Positions 10,431 through 21,130 of a DNA stretch of 64,000 nucleotides are shown here, in pieces. Origin of the DNA: Tetracentron sinense (Eukaryota > Streptophyta > Magnoliopsida > Trochodendrales > Trochodendraceae); the NCBI GenBank assembly GCA_015143295.1, contig CM026560.1, forward strand, positions 5,582,501-5,646,500. The letters run 5' to 3'. A program made the position numbers and the translations under genes. A model generated the notes under the pieces. It was not told where the DNA came from, did not search any database, and saw nothing but the letters and a program-made list of their open reading frames with translations. Positions within the stretch are counted from its first letter, which is position 1, and every line of letters begins with the position of its first letter.

Positions 10431-10569
10431 AACTCATAATTTTTTTTTAAGGGTGGGATACTTGGAACCCACCCCAAACTTAGATTAGGCTAAGGAGGGG
10501 AGAAACTAAAATCCTAAAAGGGAAACTCTCAGGCAAATTTCCTAAATGCCTAAGGACAATCTACATGAT

Positions 10570-11800
10570 TAGTTGCCTCCCAACGAGCGATAAGTTTTGA
10601 GTCTTCAGCCAGACTTAGTACATCCACTCATCTGTCTATATAGACTGGATCATGAAGGTTAATAACTTCAATTAGGTCTCCGGTTGCAATACTCTCAACA
10701 TAGGGTTTTAACCGTTGACCATTCACCTTTAAAACACGCCCATCCTTTGGGTCATGAATTTCCACTACTCCATGAGGAAATAGTTCAGTAACTAAGAAGG
10801 GTCATCCCATCTGGAGCGAAGCTAATCGGGGAATAGACACAATTTCGAATTGAACAACCAGACCTTTTGTTTAGGCTCAAAGGACTTTCGAGTAATGTGC
10901 TTGTCATGGAAAGCCTTTACCTTGGCCTTGTAAATCTTGGCATTATCATATGTGTCATTCCGTAACTCTTCTAACTCGGAGAGTTGAAGTTTACAATTGG
11001 ATCCCTCTTGAACCATATCGAAGTTAAACTTCTTTATAGCCTAAAAAGCCTTATGTTCCAACTCTACTGGAAGGTGGCAAGCCTTGCCAAAGACAAGTCG
11101 ATAGGGGGACATACCAATAGGGGTCTTAAAAGTTGTACGATAAGCCTATAGGGCATCGTTCAATCTCGAAGACCAGTCTTTTCTATCCGTCCTCACAGTT
11201 TTCATGAGGATGTTCTTGATTTCCCTATTCGAGACCTCAACTTGACCACTAGTTTGTGGGTGGTAGGGAGTTGCCACCTTATGAGTAATGGAGTATTTAT
11301 GAGTTAGAGCTTGGAATGCTCTATTACAAAAGTGTGTCCCTCCATCACTTATAATGGCTCGCGGTGTGCCAAACCAACTAAAGATGTTATCACAACCTTG
11401 TGGTCATTAGTTTTTGTGGCAACCGCTTCGACCCATTTCAAAACATAGTCCACTCTCACCAATATATATTCCATCCTGAAAGATGGTGGAAAGGGACCCA
11501 TGAAGTCTATACCCCAAACATAAAAAATTTCAACTATGAGAATGGGGGTACGAGGCATCATGTCTCGATAGGACATAGCTCCCATTTGCTAGCACCTAGT
11601 ACAAACCCGACAAAATTCATGGGCATCCTTGAAGAAAGAGGGCCAATAGAATCCACTTTGCAAAACTTTTGCAGTGGTCTTTTTACCACCAAAGTGGCCA
11701 CCACATGCAAGAGAATGGCAAAATGTGAATATGCTATGAAACTCATTCTCGGGTATGCAATACTGGATCACTTGATCATGGCAATATTTGAAAAGCATCG
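10570..11800 (-). pseudogene. Athila-type integrase (pol C-terminus)
   Basis: Minus-strand fragments collinear with Ty3/gypsy integrase. A zinc-finger segment lies at about 11590-11720 ([20 protein letters not shown] then CRVCTRC). The catalytic core starts at 11585 ([10 protein letters not shown], containing the first Asp) and continues through [12 protein letters not shown] and [19 protein letters not shown] near 11200-11350, giving the second Asp region and the final Glu. A C-terminal part follows at 10570-11020 ([19 protein letters not shown], later a GRVLKVNGQRLKPY-type end). Several stops and frame changes break it, for example near 11148 and 11045. The enzyme would insert element cDNA into host DNA; this copy cannot. 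Confidence 0.85.
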
Positions 11801-12620
11801 GGTCTTCCAATAAATAATATTTAACTTGGGAGAAGAAATGACTTTTGTTCTGTTTGGACCAAGAGGAAGGAATTTGACCAGTGGCGAGGTAATTGACAAT
11901 ATTTGCAAACCACGATTGTTTTACATGTGTTACCTTGAATAACTGCTCATCTGGAAAGGTGTCACAAAAGGGTCGGGTATCCGGTGAAAAGTTAGCTAGG
12001 ATTTTAGAGAGATGGTCGGTGACAACATTGACGGACCCCTTTTTATCACGAATCTCCAAATCAAACTCTTGAAGCAAGAGGATCCATCGGATCAATCTAA
12101 GCTTGGCGTTCTTCTTAAAAAGGAGATACCATAACATGGCATGATCGGTGTACACCAAGATCTTGGATTCTATAAGGTAGGATCGAAATTTGTCTAAAGC
12201 ATAGACAACAACCAGTAATTCCTTCTCGGTGGTAGTGTAATTCAGTTGAGCATCCGAGAGGATCTTACTTCAGTAATAAATGACATGAGGGACCCTATGT
12301 ACCCTTTATCCTAGAACTGCACCAACTGCATAGTCGGATGCATCACACATGAGTTCAAAGGGTGGGGACCAATTGGGAGGCTGCATGATGGGGTTAGTAG
12401 AGAGTAGAGTGCGGAATTTTTCGAAGGCCTCAAGCAAATCTTCATCAAAGGAGAATGTGATATATTTGGCAAGAAAGTTACTCAAAGGCGTGCAATCTTA
12501 CTAAAGTCCTTGATAAAACGACGATAAAACCTCGCATGGCTTAAAAATGAACGAATCTGCCAAACCGTGCTAGGTGGGGGAAGACTCGCAATAAGGTCAA
12601 CTTTGGCCTTGTCTACCTCT
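11801..12620 (-). pseudogene. Athila-type RNase H region
   Basis: Between RT and integrase the minus strand encodes an RNase H domain of the gypsy type. Its end is clearest at 11980-12158: [20 protein letters not shown], then [17 protein letters not shown] and the DHLS motif. Upstream (12160-12620) the frame is broken by stops and shifts, although the order matches the family. In the intact element this domain removes the RNA template during reverse transcription. Confidence 0.75.
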
Positions 12621-12625
12621 ATGCC

Positions 12626-13696
12626 CTACTTGGACACAATGTGTCCCAAGACAATCCCCTCTTGAACCATAAAATGGCTCTTTTCCCAACTTAAGATGAG
12701 ATTTGTCTCCTCACAACGTTTAAGAACTAATGAGAGATTGTAGAGACAATCTTGGAAGGACGACCTAAAAACTGAAAAGTCATCCATAAAGACCTCGATA
12801 ATTTTTTCCACCATGTCGGAGAAAATAGACATCATACATCGTTGAAAAGTTACCAGTGCATTACAGAGAACGAATGGTATGAGCCTATAGGTAAATGTGC
12901 CAAAGGGGCATGTGAAAGTGGTCTTCTCTTGGTCTTTAGGATAGACAGGCACTTGATTATACCCTGAATATCCATTCATAAAACAGTAAAAGCTCTTGCC
13001 TGCTAACCGTTCAAGGATTTGGTCAATGAATGGGAGGGGAAAATGGTCATTCCAAGTTTGGGAATTGAGCTTCCTATAGTCAATACAAACACGCCAACCC
13101 ATGGTTGTGTGTGTGGAAACTAGCTCACCTTCCGAATTTGAAACAACGGTGATACCGGATTTCTTCGGTACCACTTGAGTGGGGCTGACCCACTTATTAT
13201 CTGAGATGGGGTATAGAATACCCGTATCTAGAAGTTTGACAACTTCCTTCATTACCACCTCCTTCATGTTAGGGTTTAACCTTCTTTGTGCTTCACGAGA
13301 TGTTTTAGCATCATCTTCAAGATGAATACAGTGCATGCACATAGATGGGTTGATACCCTTCAAATCGGCAATGGTCCATCCTATGGCTCCCTTGTGTTCT
13401 TTGAGCACCTCCAGTAATTGAGTCTCCTGCTCCTTTGATAGATCGGAAGCAATGATAACCAAGAGAGTCTCATTTAATACTAGGAAGGCATATTTGAGTA
13501 AGGCCGGGAGTGGCTTAAGCTCAAGAGTTGGTGGGGCCTCTAAGGATAGAATAGGAGGGCTACCTAAAGTAGTTGGTAATGGTTCCAGTCGAGGTCTCCA
13601 TGGAGGAGAATCCATGAGAAGAGTCGAATCAAGAAGGTTGTTGACTTCTCTTATGGAGTCCTCAACATCATAGTCATCCAGGCTGAAATAGGTCAA
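12626..13696 (-). pseudogene. Athila-type reverse transcriptase
   Basis: A 356-codon open frame carries most of the RT: CIDYRKLNSQTWNDHFPLPF, then SFYCFMNGYSGYNQVPVYPK, TTFTCPFGTFTYRLIPF, and the active-site block EVFMDDFSVFRSS. The FMDD aspartates are present. The first catalytic aspartate, normally in a C-F-L-D-G-Y-S-G-Y context, is replaced by Asn (CFMNGYSGY), so the enzyme should be inactive even though the frame is open. The N-terminal 80 residues form the protease-RT linker. The match to Athila-type plant elements is strong. Confidence 0.9.
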
Positions 13697-13717
13697 ACAT
13701 GCCTCAATGGGATCAAC

Positions 13718-14278
13718 TCATAGAGAATATGGAATTGCATCCTCAACCATTTCGTCAATGGTGTCGATCAAAAAGCAATCCTCATCAGAAGGGGGTTGCT
13801 GGGAGATAGTGAAGATGTTGAGGCAAACTTTCATGTTCCCAAAAGAAACATCCATCACCCCGGTCCGACAGTTTATACATGCATTGGCCGTAGCCAAGAA
13901 AGGATGACCAAGAATGACAGAGATTTGTCTTTTAGGGTTGGGAACAAGTTCCATATCAAGAGCCAAGAAGTCAACCGGAAAGTAGAATTTATCTACTTTG
14001 ATTAGAACATCTTCAATGACTCCTCTAGGCATCTTAATGGACCTATCAGCTAATTGAAGAGTAACAGATGTGGGTTGGAGCTCACCGAGGTCCAATTTCT
14101 CATAAACTGAGAATGGTAGTAAATTTACACTGGCCCCTAAATCAAGTAGTGCCCGATCAATGAAATGTTCTCCAATAACACAAGAAATGGTTGGTGCACC
14201 TATGTCCTTGAATTTAGGGGGTGTAGTGTGTTGAAGAATCGAACTCACTTGTTCAATGAGAAAGACTTTCTTAGACAC
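13718..14278 (-). pseudogene. Athila-type aspartic protease region
   Basis: A 186-codon minus-strand frame with the retropepsin-like block LLDLGASVNLLPFSVYEKLD, where DLGAS is the DSG/DTG-type active site as usually seen in Athila-like elements. It is followed by VTLQLADRSIKMPRGVIEDV and later VILGHPFLATANACIN, the flap and C-terminal ILG motif. It lies between gag and RT, as in an intact polyprotein, where it would process gag-pol. The frame is open, but the flanks are interrupted. Confidence 0.85.
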
Positions 14279-15689
14279 GTGTCCTAGATTTGCGCTTTTG
14301 AGTGCATAAGTCCTTCAAAAATTTGGCATAAGCCGAAACTTGCTTGATTGCATCAAGCAATGAGAGATTAATCTTTACTTGTTTAAAGACCTGCATCATG
14401 TCTTCCAATTGAGCGCCCCTTTTTTCAAAGGGATATGAGTCTTTCAAACAAGAAGGATATGGAGCTTTAGGCATGTAGGATGCCTCAGGATTCGGATTTT
14501 GATGGGAAGAAGTAGAAGGATTATCCCGTCCCTCGCTCGAAGGATTGTCCAGTCCTACATTCGGCTCTTCTGGTGTGCCTTGAGGTTCCCTCACCTTGTT
14601 GTCTACCACCTTGCCACTCCTTAGAGTGGTGACCGCTTAAACATGTTCAAAGGTAGTCTCACTACTTACAGCTTGTTCAGCCATGGTCATTCCTCTTGGA
14701 TTATTCATGGGTTGACTCGAAAGCGTGCCTTCCACTTTCTTGTAAACCGTGTTAGCTAGTTGTCCCATTTGAGACTCAAGCATCTTTTTGGACTGAGAGT
14801 GGGAGTTAAGCAACTGAGTACTCTCTTTGCTTGTATTTTGCAACATTTGATTAGAATTTTGTAAATTCTGCAATGCTAGCAACACCTTATCCTCAAAAGA
14901 AGAATTTCTTTGTTGGGTGGAGGAATAAGGTGCTGAAATTGTTGTTGAGGATGAGGAGGTTGGTAGTTAGGTTGAGGTGGATAAGGCCAGTTGTCCGGTC
15001 TTGGAGGCTGATTAAGGAAAGAATTTCCTTGTGGTTGTTGCCATGAGAAGTTTGGGTGATTTCTCCAACTTTGATTGTAAGAATTAGAATAAGGGTCATT
15101 ACCAGTTCAGGCATAAGCAGCATTCACTTGCTCTTGGACAAATTCCGAATACTAAGGAGCTGAAGAGAAATCATAGACAGCATATGCGGGACACGCATAC
15201 AAGGAGTACACCGCAGTGGGATTGGAAAGGTAATGTGGGGGTGTGTGCATAGACCCTATAGTTATGAATTGCTCCAGTTTACGAGTTAACTCATCTACTT
15301 TGGTAGAGATATCTATGGAGTGATCTACTTCATAGATACCCCTCTTGGAAGTTGAGGTAGATGGTTGACTCTCAATTTGACTAGTTCAGGCATGATGGAA
15401 AGAATTTTCACTCAACCGGTTAAACAATTCCCATGCTTCCTCCTCAGTTTTATTCATTAGAATTCCTCAGCATCAAACATCAACCAATTGGTGATTGTGA
15501 GCTTGCAACCCATCATAGAAGCATTGGATGAGTTGCCATTTGGGCATGCCATGGTGGGGACACTTCCTTGTAATGTCCTTTAATCTTTCCCAAGCCTCAT
15601 GGAAAGCTTCACCATCGAGTTGTCGAAAGCTCGTGATGGTCTTTCAAATTTGATTTGTGCGGCCTATGGGGAAAAATTTATTCAGAAAC
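14279..15689 (-). pseudogene. Athila-type gag, C-terminal portion and linker
   Basis: Minus-strand gag continues from the piece at 18588-18912 across the solo LTR insertion and then through 15440-15680 (region of ITSFRQLDGEAFHEAW type). It goes on to Gln/Asn/Pro-rich linker sequence at 14640-15120 and an acidic linker at 14271-14609. Numerous frame breaks are present. Gag would form the particle that packages element RNA. Confidence 0.75.
15685..15689. repeat. 5-bp target-site duplication GAAAC (left)
   Basis: GAAAC at 15685-15689 is repeated at 18588-18592, flanking the solo LTR. Removing the LTR and one copy of GAAAC leaves the gag reading frame continuous on the minus strand, which supports this boundary. 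Confidence 0.8.
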
Positions 15690-16415
15690 TATAACGCCCC
15701 AAAATACCCCCTAGGAGTTTAGGGATACTTTAGGCGTGACTATACGTACCTGCCAAACCATCCTGTCATGAACAAGATAATTAAAGTACTAAACAATGAT
15801 AATCAGAGCGCGAAAGCTAAACATAAATGCGGAAGCGTAAACTAACTTTTTCTTTTCTTCTAAGATTTCCAAAATAGTATTCCAAGTCAACATATATACA
15901 ACATGTCTAAGTCTAAGGTGGACAGGCCCACCTATCAAAATGTCAAAATACATAAGCACCCTCTCGAACTTTCCCCTCAACAGTAGTCGAGGTACGGCCA
16001 CACGTCAAGGTCTCGGTCCGCCTGAGACTGCAGTGGGATAGACGGCTCTCTCTCCTCGATATACTCTTCCTCGACCCAAGGCTCTGGGTCGAGGGCTCCC
16101 TCAGTACCTGCCGACATGAAAGTACGGCTGAGCATGGAATACTCAGCGAGTACAAGCTTCTAGCTATCCATAACAATAATAAACACGCAAGGAGTAGTAC
16201 AATACCAATCATCAATTCCAGACAATAGTAAGATCATAGAATCAAACAATATTAAACATTGAGCAATATTATCATCTTGATGTGCATGAATGCAAAAACG
16301 CTGACAAAACTCATGCTTGAAAACCCGTTTCCATGTCTCGGTATGCATTGTAAAAATCATGTATGCGTGCATGCATGAATGTCTTGTCATCATCTTGTAA
16401 CCTTGCATCTTGTAA

Positions 16416-16806
16416 CTTGTGAGCCAGAGGCTAGCACCCGAATCTCCCTGGGCTGCCAACCTCCTTGATATGCAATGCACTTGTGAGCTAGAGGTTAGTA
16501 CCCGAATGTCCCTGGGCTACCAACCTCCTTGATATGCAATGTTTTATTGTGAGCCAGAGGCTAGCACCCGAATCCTCCTGGGCTGCCAACCTCCTTGATA
16601 TGCAATGCACTTGTGAGCCAGAGGTTAGTACCCGAATGTCCCTAGGCTACCAACCTCCTTGATATGTAATATTTTCTTGTGAGCCAGAGGCTAGCACCCG
16701 AATCCCCCCTGGGCTGCCAACCTCCTTGATATGCAATGCACTTGTGAGCCAGAGGTTAGTACTCGAATGTCCCTGGGCTACCAACCTCCTTGATATGCAA
16801 TATTTT
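16416..16806. repeat. Tandem array with dimeric higher-order structure
   Basis: Six units of about 65 bp alternate between type A (GAGCCAGAGGCTAGCACCCG, later GGGCTGCC) and type B (GAGCCAGAGGTTAGTACCCG, later GGGCTACC). The order is ABABAB, so the recent amplification unit was a ~130-bp dimer. All units share CCAACCTCCTTGATATGCAA. It lies in the right part of the LTR when read in its inferred orientation. Confidence 0.9.
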
Positions 16807-17712
16807 CTTGTTGTTATTATACGCATATGCAATTGAAATCGCGGTTCATGCTAACATGCGTGCTCGTGTATGTGTCAATAGTGACCATCGTGGAATGAGG
16901 ATAGCAAGAGAGATATGGCATCATAATTCGATTCATCATATAAGCATAGGAGCACTTAATAAATTTGCACATTACTTGATCAATTCATCATTCATAAGAG
17001 TACATGCATGAGGCCTATTTTCATTTTCTTCATTCAAGTCATTATTTCATAGTTTAGGTATTTTGTCAAACACTTAGCATGCAAGTTTCCTCATTGTTCA
17101 TTTTCTTCTTTTTAGTGCATATTTTACATTCAATCACACAAGGTAAGTTTATTATTTGTGTAATGCCCATCCTCCATTTTCCAATCCACAACCCACACAT
17201 ACCATACATCACTCATTCGGCATCCAATCGCCACATCCAACATCCATCAAAGCATCCATACCATTTCTTTATCTTGTTTATATTTATTAGGGATGATACA
17301 TTTCACAAGAAAGCAAACATAATAGCATAAATCACATTTCATAAAGAAAAATTAGATTTATTGATAGGGTAAGTTAGTAGGGTGTACTAACCTTGAAGAA
17401 GAGAAGAAAACCCTTGAAAAATGTTGTGGAGAACGCTGCCCTAGCTTGGAATGGGACTCCACACGCGCTTGAGGTTGGATTTGAGAGATCCAAGCTTTTG
17501 AGATGATCATGGGTTCCAAAACCCCTTGATTTTCTCAAGTTGATGCCCTAGGGTGAAAACCTCTTCTCTCCTCTCTCACTCCCTCTCAAAATATGGCTAA
17601 GGGTGTTTATGAACACCCTTGGCTCGAGCCAACCCTTAAAAATAAGGGTGGAGAGGCCAAAAGACCAAAAAACCCCTAAAAATTTTTCTGAAAATCGCGT
17701 AGGACCGATAGA

Positions 17713-17780
17713 TGACCGATCTACCGGTAGTGGACCGATCGATCCGTGCTTATGACCGATCTACCGGTAGTGGACCGATC
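17713..17780. repeat. Duplicated palindrome block CTACCGGTAG in the LTR
   Basis: A 28-bp block (17713-17740) is repeated exactly at 17753-17780. Each contains the 10-bp perfect palindrome CTACCGGTAG flanked by GACCGATC. It lies upstream of the AT-rich TATA-like region near 17636-17646 when read on the minus strand. Confidence 0.85.
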
Positions 17781-18587
17781 TCTCGGTCTTGACTGGTGCT
17801 GCAAAACGTACTTCAGTATTTTGGCCATAACTTTTGACTCGGTGTTCCGATTTTGACGATTCAACTTGCGTTGGATTTGTCTTTCGAAGAGAAACAACTT
17901 TCATGTTTTAAAAAAAATTATTATTCTTCTTTATTCATGGACAAAAATACCCCTAAAGCTGACTGGTCTGCAATAGGTTGCGACAGCCCAAATTTACAGC
18001 CGACCCGATTTTGGAAATCCCACTTTTGACTCAGCCCCGACTCAAAATCAGGGAATGTGATCAACATGAACCATGAAGAGGGTTCTAATACCTTTCCAAA
18101 AATTCAATAATCACACAATTCTGAGCAACGATGACTAAACTAGAGCCCTTTAAAGTTGAGGTAAATGCCGAAACATACATTTTCGACACCTAGAATACCT
18201 CGAGTGTTTTCACTCTTTTCCCCTTGTGTCCAACACCCTAATCACACCTCATAAATCATTCTCCATAAGTCTTTAACCCACCTCAATGATCATTAAATTC
18301 ACACCGACATGCATGAGAGGCTCCGGGCTCTCTATGCCTCATGCACTAGCACTATTCACCAACAACCCATTGAAACACTTAGGGTATTTGTACCCTTGAT
18401 TTCACCCACTTAGAGTATCTTTACACTCTCTTTTTACGACTCAAACCATGTACCTAAAACCCTCAATTGACTAATCATAATATCAAGAACACAATGGGAG
18501 GCCTTAGGCCTTCACACATGCCATACAAGGGCACTTTTCACTGGCACTATTCATAGTATAGTGAACTTGAATTTCCGGGGTTCTACA

Positions 18588-18912
18588 GAAACTGTTTATG
18601 GAGTTCTGCCCATGTCGTGATAGAATTAGCCTCTAGAGATGTAACTCATTGTTTGGCTTTATCTTTAAGTGAAGATGGAAAGAGGCATAAATGGAGGGCA
18701 TCATCCGTAAAATTTTGCAACTTGAAAGTTGTGCAGATTTCATTGAAATCTCTGAGGTGTGTGTATGGATCTTCAGCTGGAAGTGCATACAAAATTGGTA
18801 GCATTTGCAAAATGCTAGACTTTATCTCAAAATGAGTTGCCGCAATTTCTGGCAAAATTTCCAGGGTTCTACATATGGGGTCCTCCAATTTAAGTTCTCG
18901 ACTAAGTTTCAA
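18588..18912 (-). pseudogene. Athila-type gag, N-terminal portion
   Basis: Minus strand 18912 to 18646 encodes a retrotransposon gag segment (AATHFEIKSSILQMLPILYA, EDPYTHLRDFNEICTTFKLQ, CLFPSSLKDKAKQ). It continues to 18588, where the solo LTR interrupts it. Upstream of 18912 the Athila element stops at the LINE. Its 5' LTR and primer-binding site are missing from this window. Confidence 0.8.
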
Positions 18913-20150
18913 TTACGTTGGGTGGAGGATCATGGGCCATGGAGCTTTGATAATCATCTGCTCCTTCTGAGGAGTTGGGAACCAGGTTTATCGGCAAATA
19001 TGATGATCTTTAAAAAAGCTTCCTTCTGCTTACAAGTATGGGGAGTCCCTTTCGAACTAATGATGGAGGATGTAGGGGAAGATGTGGGTCGGATAGTGGG
19101 ACAATTTATCAGGCCTGATGATAGATCTCAGACTGCAGAGAATGCGAGTTTTCTACGCATAAGAGTAGAATTATTGATTGACAGACCTCTCAGACGGGGA
19201 GGATTCCTAAAAAATATAGATGGATCTCGAGTTTGGGTGGATTATCGCTTTGAACGGTTACCAATCTTGTGATATAGATGTGGTCACCTGGGCACCAAGT
19301 ATCGCAATGTTCTGTCAGACCATTAGTTCAAGGAGCAATTGAAGAATTACAATATGGGGATTGGTTAGGAGGAAGGATGAATAGCAGGGACATGCCTTGC
19401 CATCCAAGAAGGAGTCTAACCCAGGCTAAACCGAATGCTGCTACAACCCCCCATTCACGTTGAGGAACCCTCCCTTAGGTTAATGGGGAAGCGATCGATG
19501 GTCCCTCTGAAGACGGTTCAGGCTTTTAATCTCATGCACGAAGGGGAATTAATGGTCACAGGGGTATAGGGGACTTCGTCGGAGGTGGAGCAGAACTTGG
19601 AACAAAACCCCATGACAGTAAAGATGATATTGGAGACTCATGTGAAGCCACTGCAAGGTGCAATACCACTCTCAAAGTCAGTAATAGATGCCACTCTGCC
19701 CGAAAAGGAGAATTCAACCCAGGTTGTGGAATCTTCATCACGGATACCGGAGATGATAGGGGAGACCTCTTCGTCCAAACTGTATAGCGGGAAAAAAATT
19801 TCCCTACCACCGGCGATAGATGGAGTGGCGGGTACAACTGGAGTGGGGGTTTTTGAAATCATAGGAGGGAATCATGGGAGTAGCGTGCATGCTGCTATTG
19901 TTTCGGTGGATATGGGCAATCCTCAAACGGTAGTTATAGATAAGGAAAGATTATCTCCAAGATATACTGCTTCTGATTTTAATAATGAGAGAATTTCCAC
20001 AAATACAGAAAGAACTGACTATGCTAACAAAGAATGGGGCACACAATGGGTATGGGTAAAACCCATATCTTTAGATCCAAGGCCCAGGGTATGCCAATCG
20101 AAAATCAACAACAAGGTCAGGTCACTCATGACCATATGCTAGCAAACAGT
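18890..20150 (+). pseudogene. LINE ORF1: DUF4283 plus zinc knuckle
   Basis: The start carries DUF4283 features (WVEDHGPWSFDNHLLLLRSW, FCLQVWGVPFELM, PLRRGGFLKN). A CCHC zinc knuckle follows at about 19275-19310 but is split. A stop (19270-19272) replaces the first Cys codon, and one missing base near 19292 shifts CGHLG out of frame with HQVSQCSVRP. Downstream (19585-20142) is a low-complexity linker. ORF1 proteins bind the element RNA. Confidence 0.75.
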
Positions 20151-20392
20151 AAAGTTAAATCAGGGGAAATATTGAAATGAAAAAAGCTTGCTAGGCCAGA
20201 TTTGATGCTCTGGGAGAAAGGGAAGGAAGACAGATTGCAAGTTGGAGTAAAGAGGGGAGCCCAGTTGAGCCTCAGTGGTATTGGGGAAGATGAAGGTCCG
20301 AAGAAAAAAAAGGAGAAAAAGATTGGGGAAATAACACAATCAGAGTGTAGTCTGAATTTGGCGGGAGTTGCGGAGGAACCCCGCCAATCCCA

Positions 20393-21130
20393 ATGAGGCT
20401 TGTAAGCTGGAATTGTCGGGGGCTTAGGAACCCCTGTGCAGTTCGAGACCTTCATTAATTGGTGAAGGAAAAAGATCCCTCCATTATGTTTCTCATGGAA
20501 ACAAAAATGGATTAAAAAAGAATGACAGAAATAAAGTTTAGACTAGGCTTTCATCATGCTTTGGTGATTCCTAGTCTTGAGAAGAGTGGTGGGCTTACTC
20601 TTATGTGGAAGGATACAGCAGAGCTGATAATTCAAAATTATTCTCAAACTAATATCGATGCTCTCATCATTGTAGGGCATAATAGTGAATGGCGACTCAC
20701 GGGTTTCTACGGAAATTTGGACTCGAGTAAAAGGAAGGAGTCTTGGGCTTTATTGAAGATGTTGGGACATTTGTGTAGGAAGTCGTGGATTTGCACGGGT
20801 GATTTCAATGAAATTCTATCCAGCAATGAAAAGCAAGGGGGGCAGTGCAGAAATCTACAGAAAATGATGGAGTTTCGGGAGGCTGTCGTTGAATGTCAAC
20901 TAGTTGATATGGGCTATAAAGGGGCTGCTTTTATGTGGAACAATATGAGAAAAGATTAAAGAAATATCCAAGAGAGGTTAGATAGAGCTATGGTCTCAAC
21001 AAGCTGGATGGACTGGTTTAAGGGCTCAGGTGTGCATCATATCCCTTCTACTACCTCAGATCATGCCTTTCTTCTCATTGAGGTTGTAGATCAGTTAAAT
21101 CCAAAAAAGAAAAAAAATGGGATTCATCGG
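20393..21130 (+). pseudogene. LINE ORF2: AP-type endonuclease domain
   Basis: ATG at 20393 opens MRLVSWNCRGL, the standard start of plant LINE ORF2. The domain continues through METKMD, WRLTGFYGNLDSSKRKESW, CTGDFNEILSS and TTSDHAFLLIEV, so the Asn, Glu, GDFNE and SDH signature positions are all visible. Stops at about 20455, 20514 and 20957 break the frame. In an active element it nicks target DNA to prime reverse transcription. Confidence 0.85.

Larger units (their letters stand above)
15690..18587 (-). mobile_element. Solo LTR (2,898 bp), TGTAAC..GTTACA family, inserted in Athila gag
   Basis: Plus-strand ends are TATAACGCCCCAAAATACCC and ...CCGGGGTTCTACA. Read on the minus strand it starts TGTAGAACCCCGG and ends GGGGCGTTATA, a mutated TG...CA. 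A 5-bp duplication GAAAC flanks it. No internal polyprotein is present, so it is a solo LTR left by LTR-LTR recombination. Long LTRs with TGTAACRCCCC ends are typical of the Tekay/Del chromovirus group; that assignment is from family knowledge. It holds a dimeric tandem array (16416-16806) and palindromic repeats (17713-17780). Orientation is inferred from the second copy at 42639-45412. Confidence 0.8.

Noticed and set aside
15683-18593. An 8-bp repeat CAGAAACT around the 2.9-kb insertion, suggesting a hAT element
   Set aside because: The termini match LTR ends of the related solo LTR at 42639, and a 5-bp GAAAC duplication with TG..CA-type ends explains the borders better; the extra matching bases belong to the LTR end and chance.
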